A stretch of 64,000 bases of DNA from MH13 sp040219355 (GCA_040219355.1 JAVJSN010000007.1:150764-214763); one strand, 5' to 3'. Positions 34,973 through 44,749 are shown, numbered from the stretch's first letter. The notes: generated by a model from the sequence alone, not told the origin. Translations and numbers: made by a program.

Positions 34973-35897
34973 GCTGCACATCATCATCGCCAGGCAGTGT
35001 GGCCAAATGGCCGGTGGCGATAATCTTCTGGCCTTCAACCAGTTCTAGCAACCCGGTGCTTGGCACAGGAGCTTGCAGCGCAGGGTCATCCATACCACGC
35101 ACCACAGTGCCAGACCGCACCATCAGCATGTCGCCATCAAGGCAGTCATCAACGCACCATCCATCCCCGGTTGCCACGAAGCGGCGACCCACGCTGGTAC
35201 GTCCAATCGGCCAATGGGCATCCAGAAGCACGGCACCACCAGGTTCCAGCGTGGCGCGCTCATCAGCGCTCAAGGCAGCCATACCGACCAGCGTTTCGAC
35301 CTCTACGGCGGCGCGCGCTTGGTGGGTGGGTTTTAGATAGGAAAGGGGTGCTGCGACCAACCGGTCCATCTTCGCTGAAACTTGATCGTACACCTTGGCA
35401 AGAGCCGCATCGCTCCCAAGCAAGGGTATGTCGCACGTGTCAAACTGCAATGCCGCCAGCGCGGCAGAGGCGCGGGTCAGATCCGTGCCATCCTCGTCTG
35501 CGGGGAGCCAGGCCCGCCCGATACCGTCCAAATCAAGTGGAGCCAGCAATCCGGCCAAGAGCGCTTCAACCGCATCCAGTGAAAGTGTCCGTCCGGCACC
35601 CGGCGAGGTGGTGCGCTCAAGCAAGCTCGCCAGGCCGTCCAGCGCGTGCGCATCAAGCGCCAAAACCGCGATGTCTCCTTGCACATGCAAGGGCACGTAA
35701 ATCTGCGCATCCCTTGCCGCTTGCAAAGCAAGCCCGAGCGTAAGGCGAGTGCTTGCAATGCCGCCGGTCACGTTCAAAGGCGCACGGGCAAGCCGCCGGG
35801 CCATCGCAAAGCCATCGGCTGACCATGCTGCCAGGTGCGCCTGATCAAGCAGGCGGCTTTTTGTTTTGGATTCAAGGCGCGGGTCCAGCCGGTTCAT
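34944..35897 (-). CDS. Unknown protein, possible SpoA/FliM-SctQ-like C-terminus
   Basis: I do not recognise this 317-residue product with certainty. The N-terminal ~190 residues are Ala/Leu-rich. From about 205 the segment VEVETLVGMAALSADERATLEPGG and VLLDAHWPIGRT, then residues 280-300 (LLELVEGQKIIATGHL) resemble the SpoA-type surface presentation domain of FliM/FliN and the type III secretion ring protein SctQ. No flagellar or secretion genes are nearby. It is the last of three overlapping genes (4-bp overlap with the upstream frame). Confidence 0.55.
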   Translation of the reverse strand: MNRLDPRLESKTKSRLLDQAHLAAWSADGFAMARRLARAPLNVTGGIASTRLTLGLALQAARDAQIYVPLHVQGDIAVLALDAHALDGLASLLERTTSPGAGRTLSLDAVEALLAGLLAPLDLDGIGRAWLPADEDGTDLTRASAALAALQFDTCDIPLLGSDAALAKVYDQVSAKMDRLVAAPLSYLKPTHQARAAVEVETLVGMAALSADERATLEPGGAVLLDAHWPIGRTSVGRRFVATGDGWCVDDCLDGDMLMVRSGTVVRGMDDPALQAPVPSTGLLELVEGQKIIATGHLATLPGDDDVQPIFVLDQTG

Positions 35898-36157
35898 AGC
35901 GCCTGTTCCGGCGAACGATCTGGTCTATCCGTAAGGGCGCCCATAAGCCGTTTCTTCAATGCCGCGTGCAGCGCCTGCCGTTGATCATCCGTCAGCGGCA
36001 GGACACCGTCAACATCGCCGATAGCAGCCTCGGTCAATGCCAGCAGGTCATCGGCGGTTGGCGCGACAATCTCCTCCAGCGAGGGGCCGGTTTGTTGACG
36101 ATCTTTTTGGCCGCCCAAGAGGGAGGAGAGCTGGTCTGGCGATAGAACTTTACCCAT
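35894..36157 (-). CDS. Small protein with FliM-like N-terminal motif
   Basis: The 87-residue product starts MGKVLSPDQLSSLLGG, which resembles the N-terminal LSQDEIDALL motif of FliM that binds the chemotaxis response regulator. The rest is helical and acidic (LLALTEAAIGDVDGVLPL). The start at 36157 overlaps the upstream gene by 8 bp, and the stop overlaps the downstream gene by 4 bp (ATGA), so translation is coupled. No firm family can be named. Confidence 0.55.
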   Translation of the reverse strand: MGKVLSPDQLSSLLGGQKDRQQTGPSLEEIVAPTADDLLALTEAAIGDVDGVLPLTDDQRQALHAALKKRLMGALTDRPDRSPEQAL

Positions 36158-36449
36158 CGCCAGCAGTTCCCAGGTTGGTTCCCTTGAAGAGCGCTTTGGT
36201 GCTAGATGCCGCCTCGTCTGCCGACAGGCCATCACAGCCCTCAGCCAGTCGCAAAGTAAGATGATCAAGAGCCGCCTCATTGGCGCGTAAGGACTCCGCA
36301 GCCGCTGCGCTGCGCAGGCCCAAATGACGGGCAAGCCTATCGGCGTCGCACAGGCGCAGAACCTCGCGTAACGCTGCATGCAGCGGCGCAGATTGCAGTT
36401 CAGATTGCGGTTCGTGCACGCGTTCGTTTGTAGGGAGGCTCTCTGCCAT
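36150..36449 (-). CDS. Hypothetical protein, first gene of three-gene overlapping operon
   Basis: The 99-residue helical product contains LHAALREVLRLCDADRLARHL and ends GTNLGTAGDG; no domain is recognised. ATG at 36449 has AGGA at good spacing; a GTG two codons earlier is possible. It lies 116 bp after the hemA stop in the same direction, but the gap and the different theme suggest its own promoter. Its role is presumably tied to the two overlapping downstream genes. Confidence 0.5.
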   Translation of the reverse strand: MAESLPTNERVHEPQSELQSAPLHAALREVLRLCDADRLARHLGLRSAAAAESLRANEAALDHLTLRLAEGCDGLSADEAASSTKALFKGTNLGTAGDG

Positions 36450-36565
36450 CCTCACATCCTATCACCCGTTGATTGCCGCCCACGGATAAACCTTAGCAAG
36501 GCGTTAACGGCAGGACAAATGACAATGCTGCGATGCGGTGCAGAAGACGGCTGGTCGAGCGTTTT

Positions 36566-37783
36566 TTAAGCCACCGCGCGCGAGAGGGCGCACTGCGACC
36601 AAAGGTCGGAAAGCGCGTGCACCAGATGGCCAATATCTTCATCTGTGTGCAGCGGTCCTGGCGTGATCCGAAGCCGCTCAGTTCCCTTGCCAACCGTCGG
36701 ATAGTTGATCGGCTGGATGTAAATGCCATACTGATCGAGCAGGACATCGGAGATAAATTTGCACTTCTTCGCGTCCCCCACCATCACTGGAATGATGTGG
36801 CTGGGCGCGGGCATATAAGGGATGCCGACCTTGTCGAGCAGCTTGCGTACTTTGGCAACAGCAGCCTGCTGGCCGGAGCGTTCATCGCCGCTGTCCTTCA
36901 AATGCCGGATTGAGGCCAATGCACCGGCTGCCAGCGAGGGAGGCAGCGAGGTGGTGAAAATAAAGCCAGAGGCAAAACTGCGGATAAAATCGCACAGGGC
37001 AGCAGAGCCGGTGATATAACCGCCCATCACGCCAAACGCTTTGCCAAGCGTGCCTTCGATCAGTGTGACGCGATCCATCAGCCCTTCGCGCTCGGCAACA
37101 CCGCCGCCGCGTGGGCCGTACATGCCAACGGCATGCACTTCATCGAGATAAGTCATCGCGCCATATTTGTCGGCGATGTCGCAAATCTCTTTGATCGGGG
37201 CGATATCGCCATCCATTGAATAGATCGATTCAAACGCCACAATCTTCGCGCGTCCCGGCGCAATGGAGGCAAGTTTGCGCTCCAGATCTTCCGGATCGTT
37301 GTGCTTGAAAATCATCTTTTCAGCGCGCGAGTGGCGAATGCCTTCAATCATTGAGGCGTGGTTCTTGGCGTCGGAAATCACAACGCAGTCGGGCAATTTT
37401 GATGCGAGTGTGGAGAGCGAAGCCCAGTTGGACACATATCCGGAGGTGAATAGCAAAGCAGCTTCTTTGCCGTGCAAATCGGCAAGTTCACGCTCCAGTT
37501 GAACATGGTAGTGATTGGTGCCTGAAATGTTACGTGTGCCACCAGCGCCCGAGCCGCAGCGGTTCACCGCCTCATGCATCGCATTGATCACATTGGGGTG
37601 CTGGCCCATGCCCAAATAATCGTTGGAGCACCAGACCGTGACCTCTTGCACCGTACCATCGTTTCGGTGGCGCGTAGCCCTTGGAAAATTGCCGCGGTGA
37701 CGTTCAAGATCGGCGAAGACGCGGTAGCGACCCTCCTCTTTCAATCCCTCCAAAGCGGATTGAAAAAAGCCTTCGTAGTTCAT
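36566..37783 (-). CDS. hemA: 5-aminolevulinate synthase
   Basis: This PLP enzyme condenses glycine and succinyl-CoA to 5-aminolevulinate, the alphaproteobacterial (C4) entry into haem synthesis. The 405-residue product has GSGAGGTRNISGTN, YLDEVHAVGMYGPRGGG and the PLP lysine K248 in EGTLGKAFGVMGGY, with YPTVGKGTERLRITP near the C-terminus. The ATG at 37783 has a GGGAG upstream and matches the family N-terminus (MNYEGFFQSALEGLK). Oxygen or iron control is common in relatives but is not shown here. Confidence 0.96.
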   Translation of the reverse strand: MNYEGFFQSALEGLKEEGRYRVFADLERHRGNFPRATRHRNDGTVQEVTVWCSNDYLGMGQHPNVINAMHEAVNRCGSGAGGTRNISGTNHYHVQLERELADLHGKEAALLFTSGYVSNWASLSTLASKLPDCVVISDAKNHASMIEGIRHSRAEKMIFKHNDPEDLERKLASIAPGRAKIVAFESIYSMDGDIAPIKEICDIADKYGAMTYLDEVHAVGMYGPRGGGVAEREGLMDRVTLIEGTLGKAFGVMGGYITGSAALCDFIRSFASGFIFTTSLPPSLAAGALASIRHLKDSGDERSGQQAAVAKVRKLLDKVGIPYMPAPSHIIPVMVGDAKKCKFISDVLLDQYGIYIQPINYPTVGKGTERLRITPGPLHTDEDIGHLVHALSDLWSQCALSRAVA

Positions 37784-38047
37784 GCGTTCGCTCCCGATAA
37801 GCACCGTCTTGTCCGTGTTGGTGCCAGCTTGGCTCCAAGGTGCGCCATCATGCGCAAATCCTAATGCGTTACCATCAGCAACCACACCAATAGCCGTTCG
37901 CACTACACGTTTAGACGCATTCTAAACAGGCATACAGCACTCATGATGATTTGGATCAAGCATAGGGTGTTTCTTCTGGTGGCACCGATTGCCGCACCTG
38001 TCGTGCCCCACGAGTCAAGCAAGAGCAGGATATGCGTCCGCTCAGTA

Positions 38048-39646
38048 CTAGGCAGCAGGGCGCAAAATGCCGCCGATCTCCTGCGCGATGCCGTCACCCG
38101 CTTCCTGGTAAACATTGTACACGCTGTCGGCCCCGGCTGCGTAAAGCTCCATTTGATCATCGGGGTAGAAGGCTATGGTGGCAATCTTTTTGCGATAGCC
38201 CTGGCCACGCAGAAGCGCAATTGCCGAGAGGTTGGATTGCTGGTGAGGGGTGGCCAGAACGATCAATCCTATCTGGTTTTTGAAGCCTTTCAGCTTGGCC
38301 CAAAGCTCCGGGTTGTTGGCATCCCCGCGCAATACCGGGCGGCCAAGATTATAGTGCTTATCGACCACAGTGTTATCGATGTCGAAGCCAACAACGGAGT
38401 TTGGATTATCGCCTGCCACGTTCAAAAACGCAGCCGATCCAACGCGACCCATCCCAAAGATCAGCACGCGCGCATCGCCCAGCTGGATGGGCTCATCCTC
38501 TGCCAGAAAGCGGTGGGATTCCAGCCACTGAAGTTTTGGCTGCCACTTGGCAAACAGGGTGTTGGCGTTGCTGCTGAGCGGCGCTGACACACAGAAAGAC
38601 AGCGCCACAACAACGGCCAGCGCAACCAACCATTCCGCCTCGATCCAGCCGGCCTCAAAGGCGACGGCCGCGACGATCAACGCAAATTCTGAATAATTGC
38701 CAAGCGTCAGAGTGGAGAGGAAACTGACCCGCGAGCGCAGGTGAAAAGCAGAAAACAGCACCATCCAAAGGCTGGTTTTTGCCACCAAAAACACCAGCAA
38801 CACCAGTGCGGTGATACCCACTGTCACATCGGGAAGGCCATACTGGCCGATCGATAAGAAGAAGCCGATGAGGAAGACGTCTTTGAAGACGCCAAGAGCT
38901 TTGTTCAACTCATCCGCTTTGGAGGAGCTGGCAAGCAACATGCCGAATATCAGTGCGCCCAGATCACCCTTCAGACCCACAGCACTGAACAGCGCGTAAC
39001 CGGTGATCGCCATGCCAAAACCAAAGAGCAGCAGCAATTCGCCATGGCCAGCCTTGTTGGCAAGCTTGTCCAAAGGCTTGCGAACAAAGATCAGCGCAAA
39101 CAAACCAAGAGCAAAGACGCTTGGCATCACCCCTTCTGAAGCGGCCATGAACACCACCGCGATGATGTCTTGGATAACCAAAATGCCGATGGCAATGCGC
39201 CCGTGACGCGAGGCGACCTCGCCTTTTTCATCCAGAACTTTGACTGCAAATACAGTCGAAGAAAATGACAGGGCAAACGCCACCAGTGCCGCCGTTTGCC
39301 AACTGATGCCGTCAAACAGCGCAAGGCCAAGCACGCCAAGGCCCATGACGAACAGACTGGCCACCGCGAAGGTGATCGCCATATGCGCCGTGGCCACGCC
39401 TAGGATCTGCGGTGAGCGAAGCGTTTTCAGAGAGATTTTCAGGCCGATGGTGAACAACATCAGCGTGATGCCGAGATTGGCCAATCCATCGAGCAGCGGT
39501 CCCGACTCCATGCCAAAACCCGCCAGTGCAAACCCAGCCAAAAGGTAGCCGACCATTGGCGGAAGCCCGATGGCACGAGCGCCAAAGCCAAGCCCAAAAG
39601 CAATGATCAACCACAGAGGATCGGTAACAGAAAACGACGGTTGCAT
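38048..39646 (-). CDS. CPA2-type monovalent cation:proton antiporter with RCK domain (YbaL/KefB-like)
   Basis: The 532-residue product has an N-terminal sodium/hydrogen exchanger domain with about 12 membrane segments (GLPPMVGYLLAGFAL, SSTVFAVKVLDEKGE, HGRIAIGILVIQDIIAVVF) and a C-terminal TrkA-N/RCK nucleotide-binding domain starting RVLIFGMGRVGSAAF. Such proteins exchange K+ or Na+ for protons and are gated by nucleotides. Divergence from the YbaL group is small. The 264-bp stretch before hemA holds no gene. Confidence 0.88.
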   Translation of the reverse strand: MQPSFSVTDPLWLIIAFGLGFGARAIGLPPMVGYLLAGFALAGFGMESGPLLDGLANLGITLMLFTIGLKISLKTLRSPQILGVATAHMAITFAVASLFVMGLGVLGLALFDGISWQTAALVAFALSFSSTVFAVKVLDEKGEVASRHGRIAIGILVIQDIIAVVFMAASEGVMPSVFALGLFALIFVRKPLDKLANKAGHGELLLLFGFGMAITGYALFSAVGLKGDLGALIFGMLLASSSKADELNKALGVFKDVFLIGFFLSIGQYGLPDVTVGITALVLLVFLVAKTSLWMVLFSAFHLRSRVSFLSTLTLGNYSEFALIVAAVAFEAGWIEAEWLVALAVVVALSFCVSAPLSSNANTLFAKWQPKLQWLESHRFLAEDEPIQLGDARVLIFGMGRVGSAAFLNVAGDNPNSVVGFDIDNTVVDKHYNLGRPVLRGDANNPELWAKLKGFKNQIGLIVLATPHQQSNLSAIALLRGQGYRKKIATIAFYPDDQMELYAAGADSVYNVYQEAGDGIAQEIGGILRPAA

Positions 39647-39802
39647 GCATCATCTCGAAAACGGGGCGGACAAACGGCGCTGCCGATTGGCTACGTCATA
39701 CCGCAGCTTCGTAAGCAGCGCGTGAATGGCATTTGAGACAATTAGGATGCAGGTTTGAGGCCAAATGGCGCAAAACGCCAGGCCCAATCAGCGCCTAATG
39801 CG

Positions 39803-40888
39803 CTAAATGGGGCACGACCGTGCTTGCGAGAACGACAGCAACCGCTGGCTTTTTTCATCCCACAGATGCAGCCGCGCGCACGACAGGCTCTGCCGGATCG
39901 TCATGCGATTGGTGTCAGCCAACTCGGTGTGATCACGCAGCACCTCGGGCAGCCGGTAAAACGGGATTGGGCTGTAAAGGTGGTGCACATGGTGGATACC
40001 GATGTTGGCCGTGATCCACCGTAGGACAGACGGCAACACATAGTATGAGCTGCCTTTCAGCGCGGCCTCTTGCAGCTGCCAGTCGTTTTTGGAGGCCCAG
40101 TGCGTGGTCTCAAACTGATGCTGTACGTAAAACAGCCAAACCCCAGCCATGGCCGCCAGAAGCGTTGTCGGAAGAAAAATCAACAGAATGGGCATGAGGC
40201 CGCCGGTGAAGAAAACAACCAGCAGCGCGGTCAAGATGGCTGCATTGGTGGCCATCGCACTGACCCAGTATCTTGCCTGCGCCATTAATCCGATGGGCAA
40301 CCGATATTCCAAAAAGAACAGATAGCCCGGCCCAAGGCCGAACAGAATGATGGGGTTGCGATAGAGCCGGTAGAGCAAACGATTAAGAGGTTTGAGCGCG
40401 CAATACTCATCCACCGTCAGCGTTTGCACATCGCCGATGCCACGCTTGCCAAGATTGCCCGAAGCCCCGTGATGGATCGCGTGGGTACGCCGCCAAACAT
40501 CATAGGGGGTCAGCGTCAGCACGCCGATCACCCGCCCAAGCCAGTCACCCACCACCCGGTTCTTAAAGAAAGACCCGTGCCCACAATCATGTTGGATGGC
40601 GAAAAGGCGGAGCAGGAAAGCGGCGTTGAGCAATGACAGTGCAAAGGTCAGCCAATAGCTGACACCAAGTGACCACCAGGCCAATCCCCACAACAGGACG
40701 AACGGCCCCAAGGTCACGCCGAGTTCGAACCAGCTGCGCTGCGCGTTGGGTTCGCGATAGCTTGATAAAATCTTGACCCAATCACGCGGATCGCGTGTCG
40801 CAGACTGTTGTTGGGTGGAACATGAAGAGTCGAGCATGTGTCTGTTTGCCGCCATGTGTGAGCGGACTTTGCAGAAAATATCGCCCAT
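39803..40888 (-). CDS. Membrane fatty acid desaturase family protein
   Basis: The 361-residue product has the three histidine boxes of di-iron desaturases: HDCGH (in QHDCGHGSFF), HAIHH (RRTHAIHHGASGN) and HHVHH (IGIHHVHHLY), with four hydrophobic segments arranged around them. It would introduce a double bond, probably into lipid acyl chains (omega-3/delta-12-like group), in the cytoplasmic membrane. Several in-frame Met codons near the start (residues 1, 12, 18) leave the N-terminus open. Confidence 0.87.
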   Translation of the reverse strand: MGDIFCKVRSHMAANRHMLDSSCSTQQQSATRDPRDWVKILSSYREPNAQRSWFELGVTLGPFVLLWGLAWWSLGVSYWLTFALSLLNAAFLLRLFAIQHDCGHGSFFKNRVVGDWLGRVIGVLTLTPYDVWRRTHAIHHGASGNLGKRGIGDVQTLTVDEYCALKPLNRLLYRLYRNPIILFGLGPGYLFFLEYRLPIGLMAQARYWVSAMATNAAILTALLVVFFTGGLMPILLIFLPTTLLAAMAGVWLFYVQHQFETTHWASKNDWQLQEAALKGSSYYVLPSVLRWITANIGIHHVHHLYSPIPFYRLPEVLRDHTELADTNRMTIRQSLSCARLHLWDEKSQRLLSFSQARSCPI

Positions 40889-41035
40889 GCCGCAGTCTTA
40901 AGGGACTCGATATAAAAGAGGCTCTAGCAGATGTCAGCCGATGAGGCATGCACGAAATCCAGATAAAGCGCAGAATCTTGGGGGCGTTTCGACGCGGCTT
41001 TCATTGCTTGGCAGCAGTGGAACGGTGCAAACAAT

Positions 41036-41112
41036 TGGTCGGAGCGAGAGGATTTGAACCTCCGACCCCCTCGTCCCGAACGAGGTGCGCTACCAGGCTG
41101 CGCTACGCTCCG
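41036..41112 (-). tRNA. tRNA-Pro (anticodon CGG)
   Basis: On the minus strand the sequence folds into a full cloverleaf: acceptor CGGAGCG/CGCTCCG, D arm with AGCCTGGTAGC, anticodon stem CCTCG/CGAGG around loop TTCGGGA, and TTCAAAT T-loop. The anticodon is CGG. The terminal ACCA (discriminator plus CCA) is encoded, giving 77 nt. Confidence 0.96.
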
Positions 41113-41240
41113 ACTAGGCCGCATTGTGTGAAGGTCCGGTGGGTCTTCAGCAGGCTAGCAATCCTATAGCTTCATCGTTTTTGTGCGGCAAGACGGGCCC
41201 ACCCATATAAGCGAACGGTGGTTGCGCCGCAGCGTCGTGC

Positions 41241-42212
41241 CTAAAGAATACCTCTTGGCGCAGCGGCGCGGCGCAATCTGTCGGCCAGAGCTTGGCCCAA
41301 GCCCCCGTTGGGTATCGGGGCGATGGCGATGGCGGATGGGCGTTGCTGGTCAAGAGACCGAAGCGCCGCATAAAACCCCTCCGCTGCTTCGCGTACATCG
41401 CCGTTTGGCGAAAGGTTCATATGATCAATCAGATTGTTTTTTCCAAAGCCGAGATAGGCTTCTCCCAGTCGCAATTCATGCGGCAACACATTGAGACGCA
41501 CCGCTACGCGCGGCGCATAGTGGCTGGCCAGTTGGCCGGGTGCGACCGGCGCATCTGCTTGGTCTTCGGTGGTGGCGATGAGAGGGGCGCCGAACACAGC
41601 TTCCAGGTCGTCGATGTCGACCGCACCCGGGCGTAGCAGAACGGGCACGTCGGGGCGCATGTCGAGAATTGTTGATTCCAAACCCATCAATGTCGGCCCG
41701 CCATCGAGGATAAGAGGTATTCTGCCTTGCAGATCGCTCAACACGTGATGCGCGCTTGTCGAGGACACATGGCCGGATAAATTGGCACTTGGCGCGGCCA
41801 GCGGATGACCCAAAGCCTGCACCAAATCTCGCAGCGGCCCGCGCGGACATCGCACTGCCAAACTATCGCCCCCAGCGGTTACCGCCGGTGCCAACCCGGC
41901 CCCGCCCATCAATGGCAGAACCAAGGTCAGTGGACCTGGCCAAAACGCCTCTGCCAGCTTGCGGGCCCGGCCATCGAAAATGGCATAGTGCTCCGCCATT
42001 TGCAGATCAGAAACATGGGCAATCAGCGGGTTATGTGATGGCCTAGCTTTGGCCGCGTAAATCGAGGCCACGGCGTCACTGCGCGTTGCATCGCCAGCCA
42101 GCCCATAGACGGTTTCAGTGGGTACGCCCACGACGCCGCCTGCGCGCAAAATGGCAAGCGCTTTGACTTGCCAGTCAGAGCTATCATTAATCGGGGCGAT
42201 GTGGGTGTGCAT
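41241..42212 (-). CDS. L-threonylcarbamoyladenylate synthase, Sua5 type
   Basis: The enzyme makes threonylcarbamoyl-AMP for the t6A37 modification of ANN-decoding tRNAs. The 323-residue product has the YrdC domain (GVPTETVYGLAGDAT, KARPSHNPLIAHV, FWPGPLTLVLP, SANLSGHVSST) and a C-terminal Sua5 domain joined by the linker PGQLASHYAPR, which makes it the long Sua5/TsaC2 form. The terminal 30 residues include ALADRLRRAAAPRG. It lies near a tRNA gene, presumably by chance. Confidence 0.93.
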   Translation of the reverse strand: MHTHIAPINDSSDWQVKALAILRAGGVVGVPTETVYGLAGDATRSDAVASIYAAKARPSHNPLIAHVSDLQMAEHYAIFDGRARKLAEAFWPGPLTLVLPLMGGAGLAPAVTAGGDSLAVRCPRGPLRDLVQALGHPLAAPSANLSGHVSSTSAHHVLSDLQGRIPLILDGGPTLMGLESTILDMRPDVPVLLRPGAVDIDDLEAVFGAPLIATTEDQADAPVAPGQLASHYAPRVAVRLNVLPHELRLGEAYLGFGKNNLIDHMNLSPNGDVREAAEGFYAALRSLDQQRPSAIAIAPIPNGGLGQALADRLRRAAAPRGIL

Positions 42213-42274
42213 TGCTGGCGCATAGCAATGATGCGATTGTTTTGCCAGCGCCTGCCGAGGCAGGAATGCATAAA

Positions 42275-42303
42275 AGAGGGGCCAGCAACGGGCTGGCCCC
42301 TCT
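42275..42303 (-). terminator. Rho-independent terminator of the PRC-barrel gene
   Basis: A perfect 12-bp stem, AGAGGGGCCAGC (42275-42286) with GCTGGCCCCTCT (42292-42303), has a five-base loop. Read on the minus strand it is followed by a short T-rich run (TTTTAT). It lies 31 bp after the stop of the PRC-barrel gene, as expected. Confidence 0.85.
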
Positions 42304-42334
42304 CTCGCGCGCAGAGTGCGGCGAACGGCTTGGA

Positions 42335-43162
42335 TTAGCCAGTGTATGCAGGCTGCTGTTCCAGCTGTTCTTCTGTCGCTTCGATGTAAACACGAACATC
42401 GTTGCCACCATCTGGACGCATGATTTGCAGCTCGTCCAACTGAACAGCAATTGATTTTTCGCCGATGCCGATAAAGCCACCGATATCAAGAATAACTTTG
42501 TCGATGGAACCATCGTCAGCGAGGATGAGTTCGCTCACTTCACCGATGTCTTCATCATTGATGCCATAAAGGCGTGCGCCTGTCAGGTCTTCAGCGGTCA
42601 AGTCTGTTGGCTCAACCTGTGAATAGCCTTCGCGTTCAATTGCAGGCATGGCGAACCGCTGACGATCCATAGCCATCACCTGTTCATCGGTATTGGCGTC
42701 GGTCGCTGCCATGTCGTCGTTCATGTCCCCATGACGCTCAAAAGCAGGGGCCGCTTCCAGTTCTGCCTGGGTCGAGTTGATCACCAGGAAGAAGTTGCCT
42801 GTGTCGCCATCTTCGCTGACCAGGCGAATTTCCGACATGTCGACAGCGACATCTTTTTCGCCCATGCCAAGGAAACCGCCAACGCCGAGAATAACGGCAG
42901 CAACTTCACCTTCACCGGTCAAAAAGATCTCGTTGATCTCGCCGATATCGTTCCAGTTCTGCTCATCGCCCGCAGCGATGGTCATGTTGTTCTGGATTTC
43001 GTCTTCGGTTGCGTAGACGCGCATACCGATCAGGTCCGAAGCGGCCAGATCATTTTCCATTTGCATGGAGTAATCGATCAGGGCGCTGCCCATAGGGTTG
43101 TCGGCGTAAGCCACCGAACCAAGTGCGGCAACGATAGCTGTGGTTGCAAGCAAGCGTTTCAT
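42335..43162 (-). CDS. Exported protein with two PRC-barrel domains
   Basis: The 275-residue product begins with a signal peptide (MKRLLATTAIVAALGSVAYA) and holds two PRC-barrel-like repeats: DLIGMRVYATEDE with ...IGEINEIFLTGEGEVAAVILGVGGFLGMGEKDVAV (residues ~42-120), and DLTGARLYGINDEDIGEVSEL with a second GGFIGIGEKSIAV (residues ~185-255). The linker is acidic and Met-rich. AGGAGGAAC precedes the ATG by 8 bp. Role is unknown; relatives are envelope-associated and stress linked. Confidence 0.85.
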   Translation of the reverse strand: MKRLLATTAIVAALGSVAYADNPMGSALIDYSMQMENDLAASDLIGMRVYATEDEIQNNMTIAAGDEQNWNDIGEINEIFLTGEGEVAAVILGVGGFLGMGEKDVAVDMSEIRLVSEDGDTGNFFLVINSTQAELEAAPAFERHGDMNDDMAATDANTDEQVMAMDRQRFAMPAIEREGYSQVEPTDLTAEDLTGARLYGINDEDIGEVSELILADDGSIDKVILDIGGFIGIGEKSIAVQLDELQIMRPDGGNDVRVYIEATEEQLEQQPAYTG

Positions 43163-43391
43163 TGATTGTTCCTCCTGTTTTAGCAGTGAGCGCGTGGAGC
43201 GCTGCACCTGTGCGAACAACAGCGCCGTGAGACTTTGGTTCCGGGCAGGACAAAACATTTTTGTGGGCCAGGGGTGCGAAAGAACCAACCCTTAGGAGAT
43301 CCCGGTTCCTCACATGACCGCATACCGTTTCGCCACAATGGTGCGTGTCAGACGGCCCTGCTAAACGAGGCTAACCAAAGGAGCCTCCGCC

Positions 43392-44735
43392 ATGCCGCAA
43401 GAAACCTTCGACCGCCTTTTCAAGGGCGGCACCGTCGTCAATCACGATGGGGAGGGGCAACGCGATGTGGGGGTTGCGGACGGCAAGATCGTCGCCATTG
43501 GCAGCCTGGATGCGAGCCAAGCAGGCGATGTCATCGACTGCACGGGCCTGCACATCCTGCCTGGTGTGATCGACAGTCAGGTTCACTTCCGCGAGCCAGG
43601 CGCTGAGCACAAAGAAAATTTGGAGACCGGCTCGCGCGCCGCCGTCATGGGCGGGGTAACCTGCGTGTTCGAGATGCCCAACACCAACCCGACCACCACC
43701 GATGAGGCTGCTCTCGCCGACAAAGTACGCCGCGGCCACCACCGTATGCATTCTGATTTTGCTTTCTGGGTTGGCGGCACGCGCGAGAACGCCCACGAAG
43801 TTGGCGAGCTGGAGCGCCTGCCGGGTGCCGCCGGTATCAAGGTGTTCATGGGCTCGTCCACCGGGGACCTGTTGGTGGAAGATGATGCAGGCGTGCGGGA
43901 AATTCTCTCCAACATTTCCCGCCGCGCCGCTTTTCATTCCGAAGACGAGCCACGCCTGCGTGAACGTGCCCATTTGCGCGTTGACGGTGACCCATCCTCG
44001 CACCCGGTGTGGCGGGATGCCGAAGCTGCCCTCAAATGCACCAAACGCTTGGTCGCGCTGGCTGAAGAAACCGGCGCCCGCATCCATGTGCTGCATATCT
44101 CTACGGCTGATGAGATGCCGTTCCTGGCCAAGCACAAACGCCACGCGACGGTCGAAGTGACCCCGCATCATTTGACGCTTTCGTCCGATGATTATGCGCG
44201 CCTTGGGAACTATCTGCAGATGAACCCACCGGTGCGCTCACCAGACCATCGTGCTGGCATTTGGTGGGGGGTCGAACAGGGCGTTGCCGATGTCATCGGG
44301 TCAGACCATGCGCCGCACAGCCGTGAAGAAAAAGACAAACCCTATCCGCAAAGTCCGGCGGGCATGCCTGGAGTTCAGACGCTGGTGCCGGTGATGCTCA
44401 ACCATGTCGCCGAAGGCCGCCTGTCGCTCGCACGCTTCGTCGATATGACCAGCCACGGACCACAGCGTCTGTTCGGTTTGGCGGGTAAAGGGCGCATCGC
44501 GCGCGGCTATGATGCCGATTTCACCATTGTCGATTTGAAACGCCGCGAAACAATCACCGATTCTTGGATTGCTTCGATCTGTGGTTGGACGCCTTATGCG
44601 GATATGCAAGTTACCGGTTGGCCTGTTGGGACCGTGGTGCGTGGTCATCGCGTTATGTGGGAAGACGAGTTGGCCACGCCATCCCTGGGCGAAGCGGCAA
44701 CGTTTGTGGAAACGCTCGGGCCGGTGGTCAGCTAG
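43392..44735 (+). CDS. Dihydroorotase
   Basis: The amidohydrolase reversibly cyclises carbamoyl aspartate to dihydroorotate in pyrimidine synthesis. The 447-residue product shows the first metal site DSQVHFREPG, the likely metal-bridging lysine in GIKVFMGSSTG, the histidines in VLHIST and VTPHHLTL, and the catalytic Asp in IGSDHAPHS. This is the longer class I form often annotated pyrC-like in Hyphomicrobiales. A hydantoinase-like activity cannot be excluded from sequence. Confidence 0.88.
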   Translation: MPQETFDRLFKGGTVVNHDGEGQRDVGVADGKIVAIGSLDASQAGDVIDCTGLHILPGVIDSQVHFREPGAEHKENLETGSRAAVMGGVTCVFEMPNTNPTTTDEAALADKVRRGHHRMHSDFAFWVGGTRENAHEVGELERLPGAAGIKVFMGSSTGDLLVEDDAGVREILSNISRRAAFHSEDEPRLRERAHLRVDGDPSSHPVWRDAEAALKCTKRLVALAEETGARIHVLHISTADEMPFLAKHKRHATVEVTPHHLTLSSDDYARLGNYLQMNPPVRSPDHRAGIWWGVEQGVADVIGSDHAPHSREEKDKPYPQSPAGMPGVQTLVPVMLNHVAEGRLSLARFVDMTSHGPQRLFGLAGKGRIARGYDADFTIVDLKRRETITDSWIASICGWTPYADMQVTGWPVGTVVRGHRVMWEDELATPSLGEAATFVETLGPVVS

Positions 44736-44749
44736 GGATGCGACCTGAA

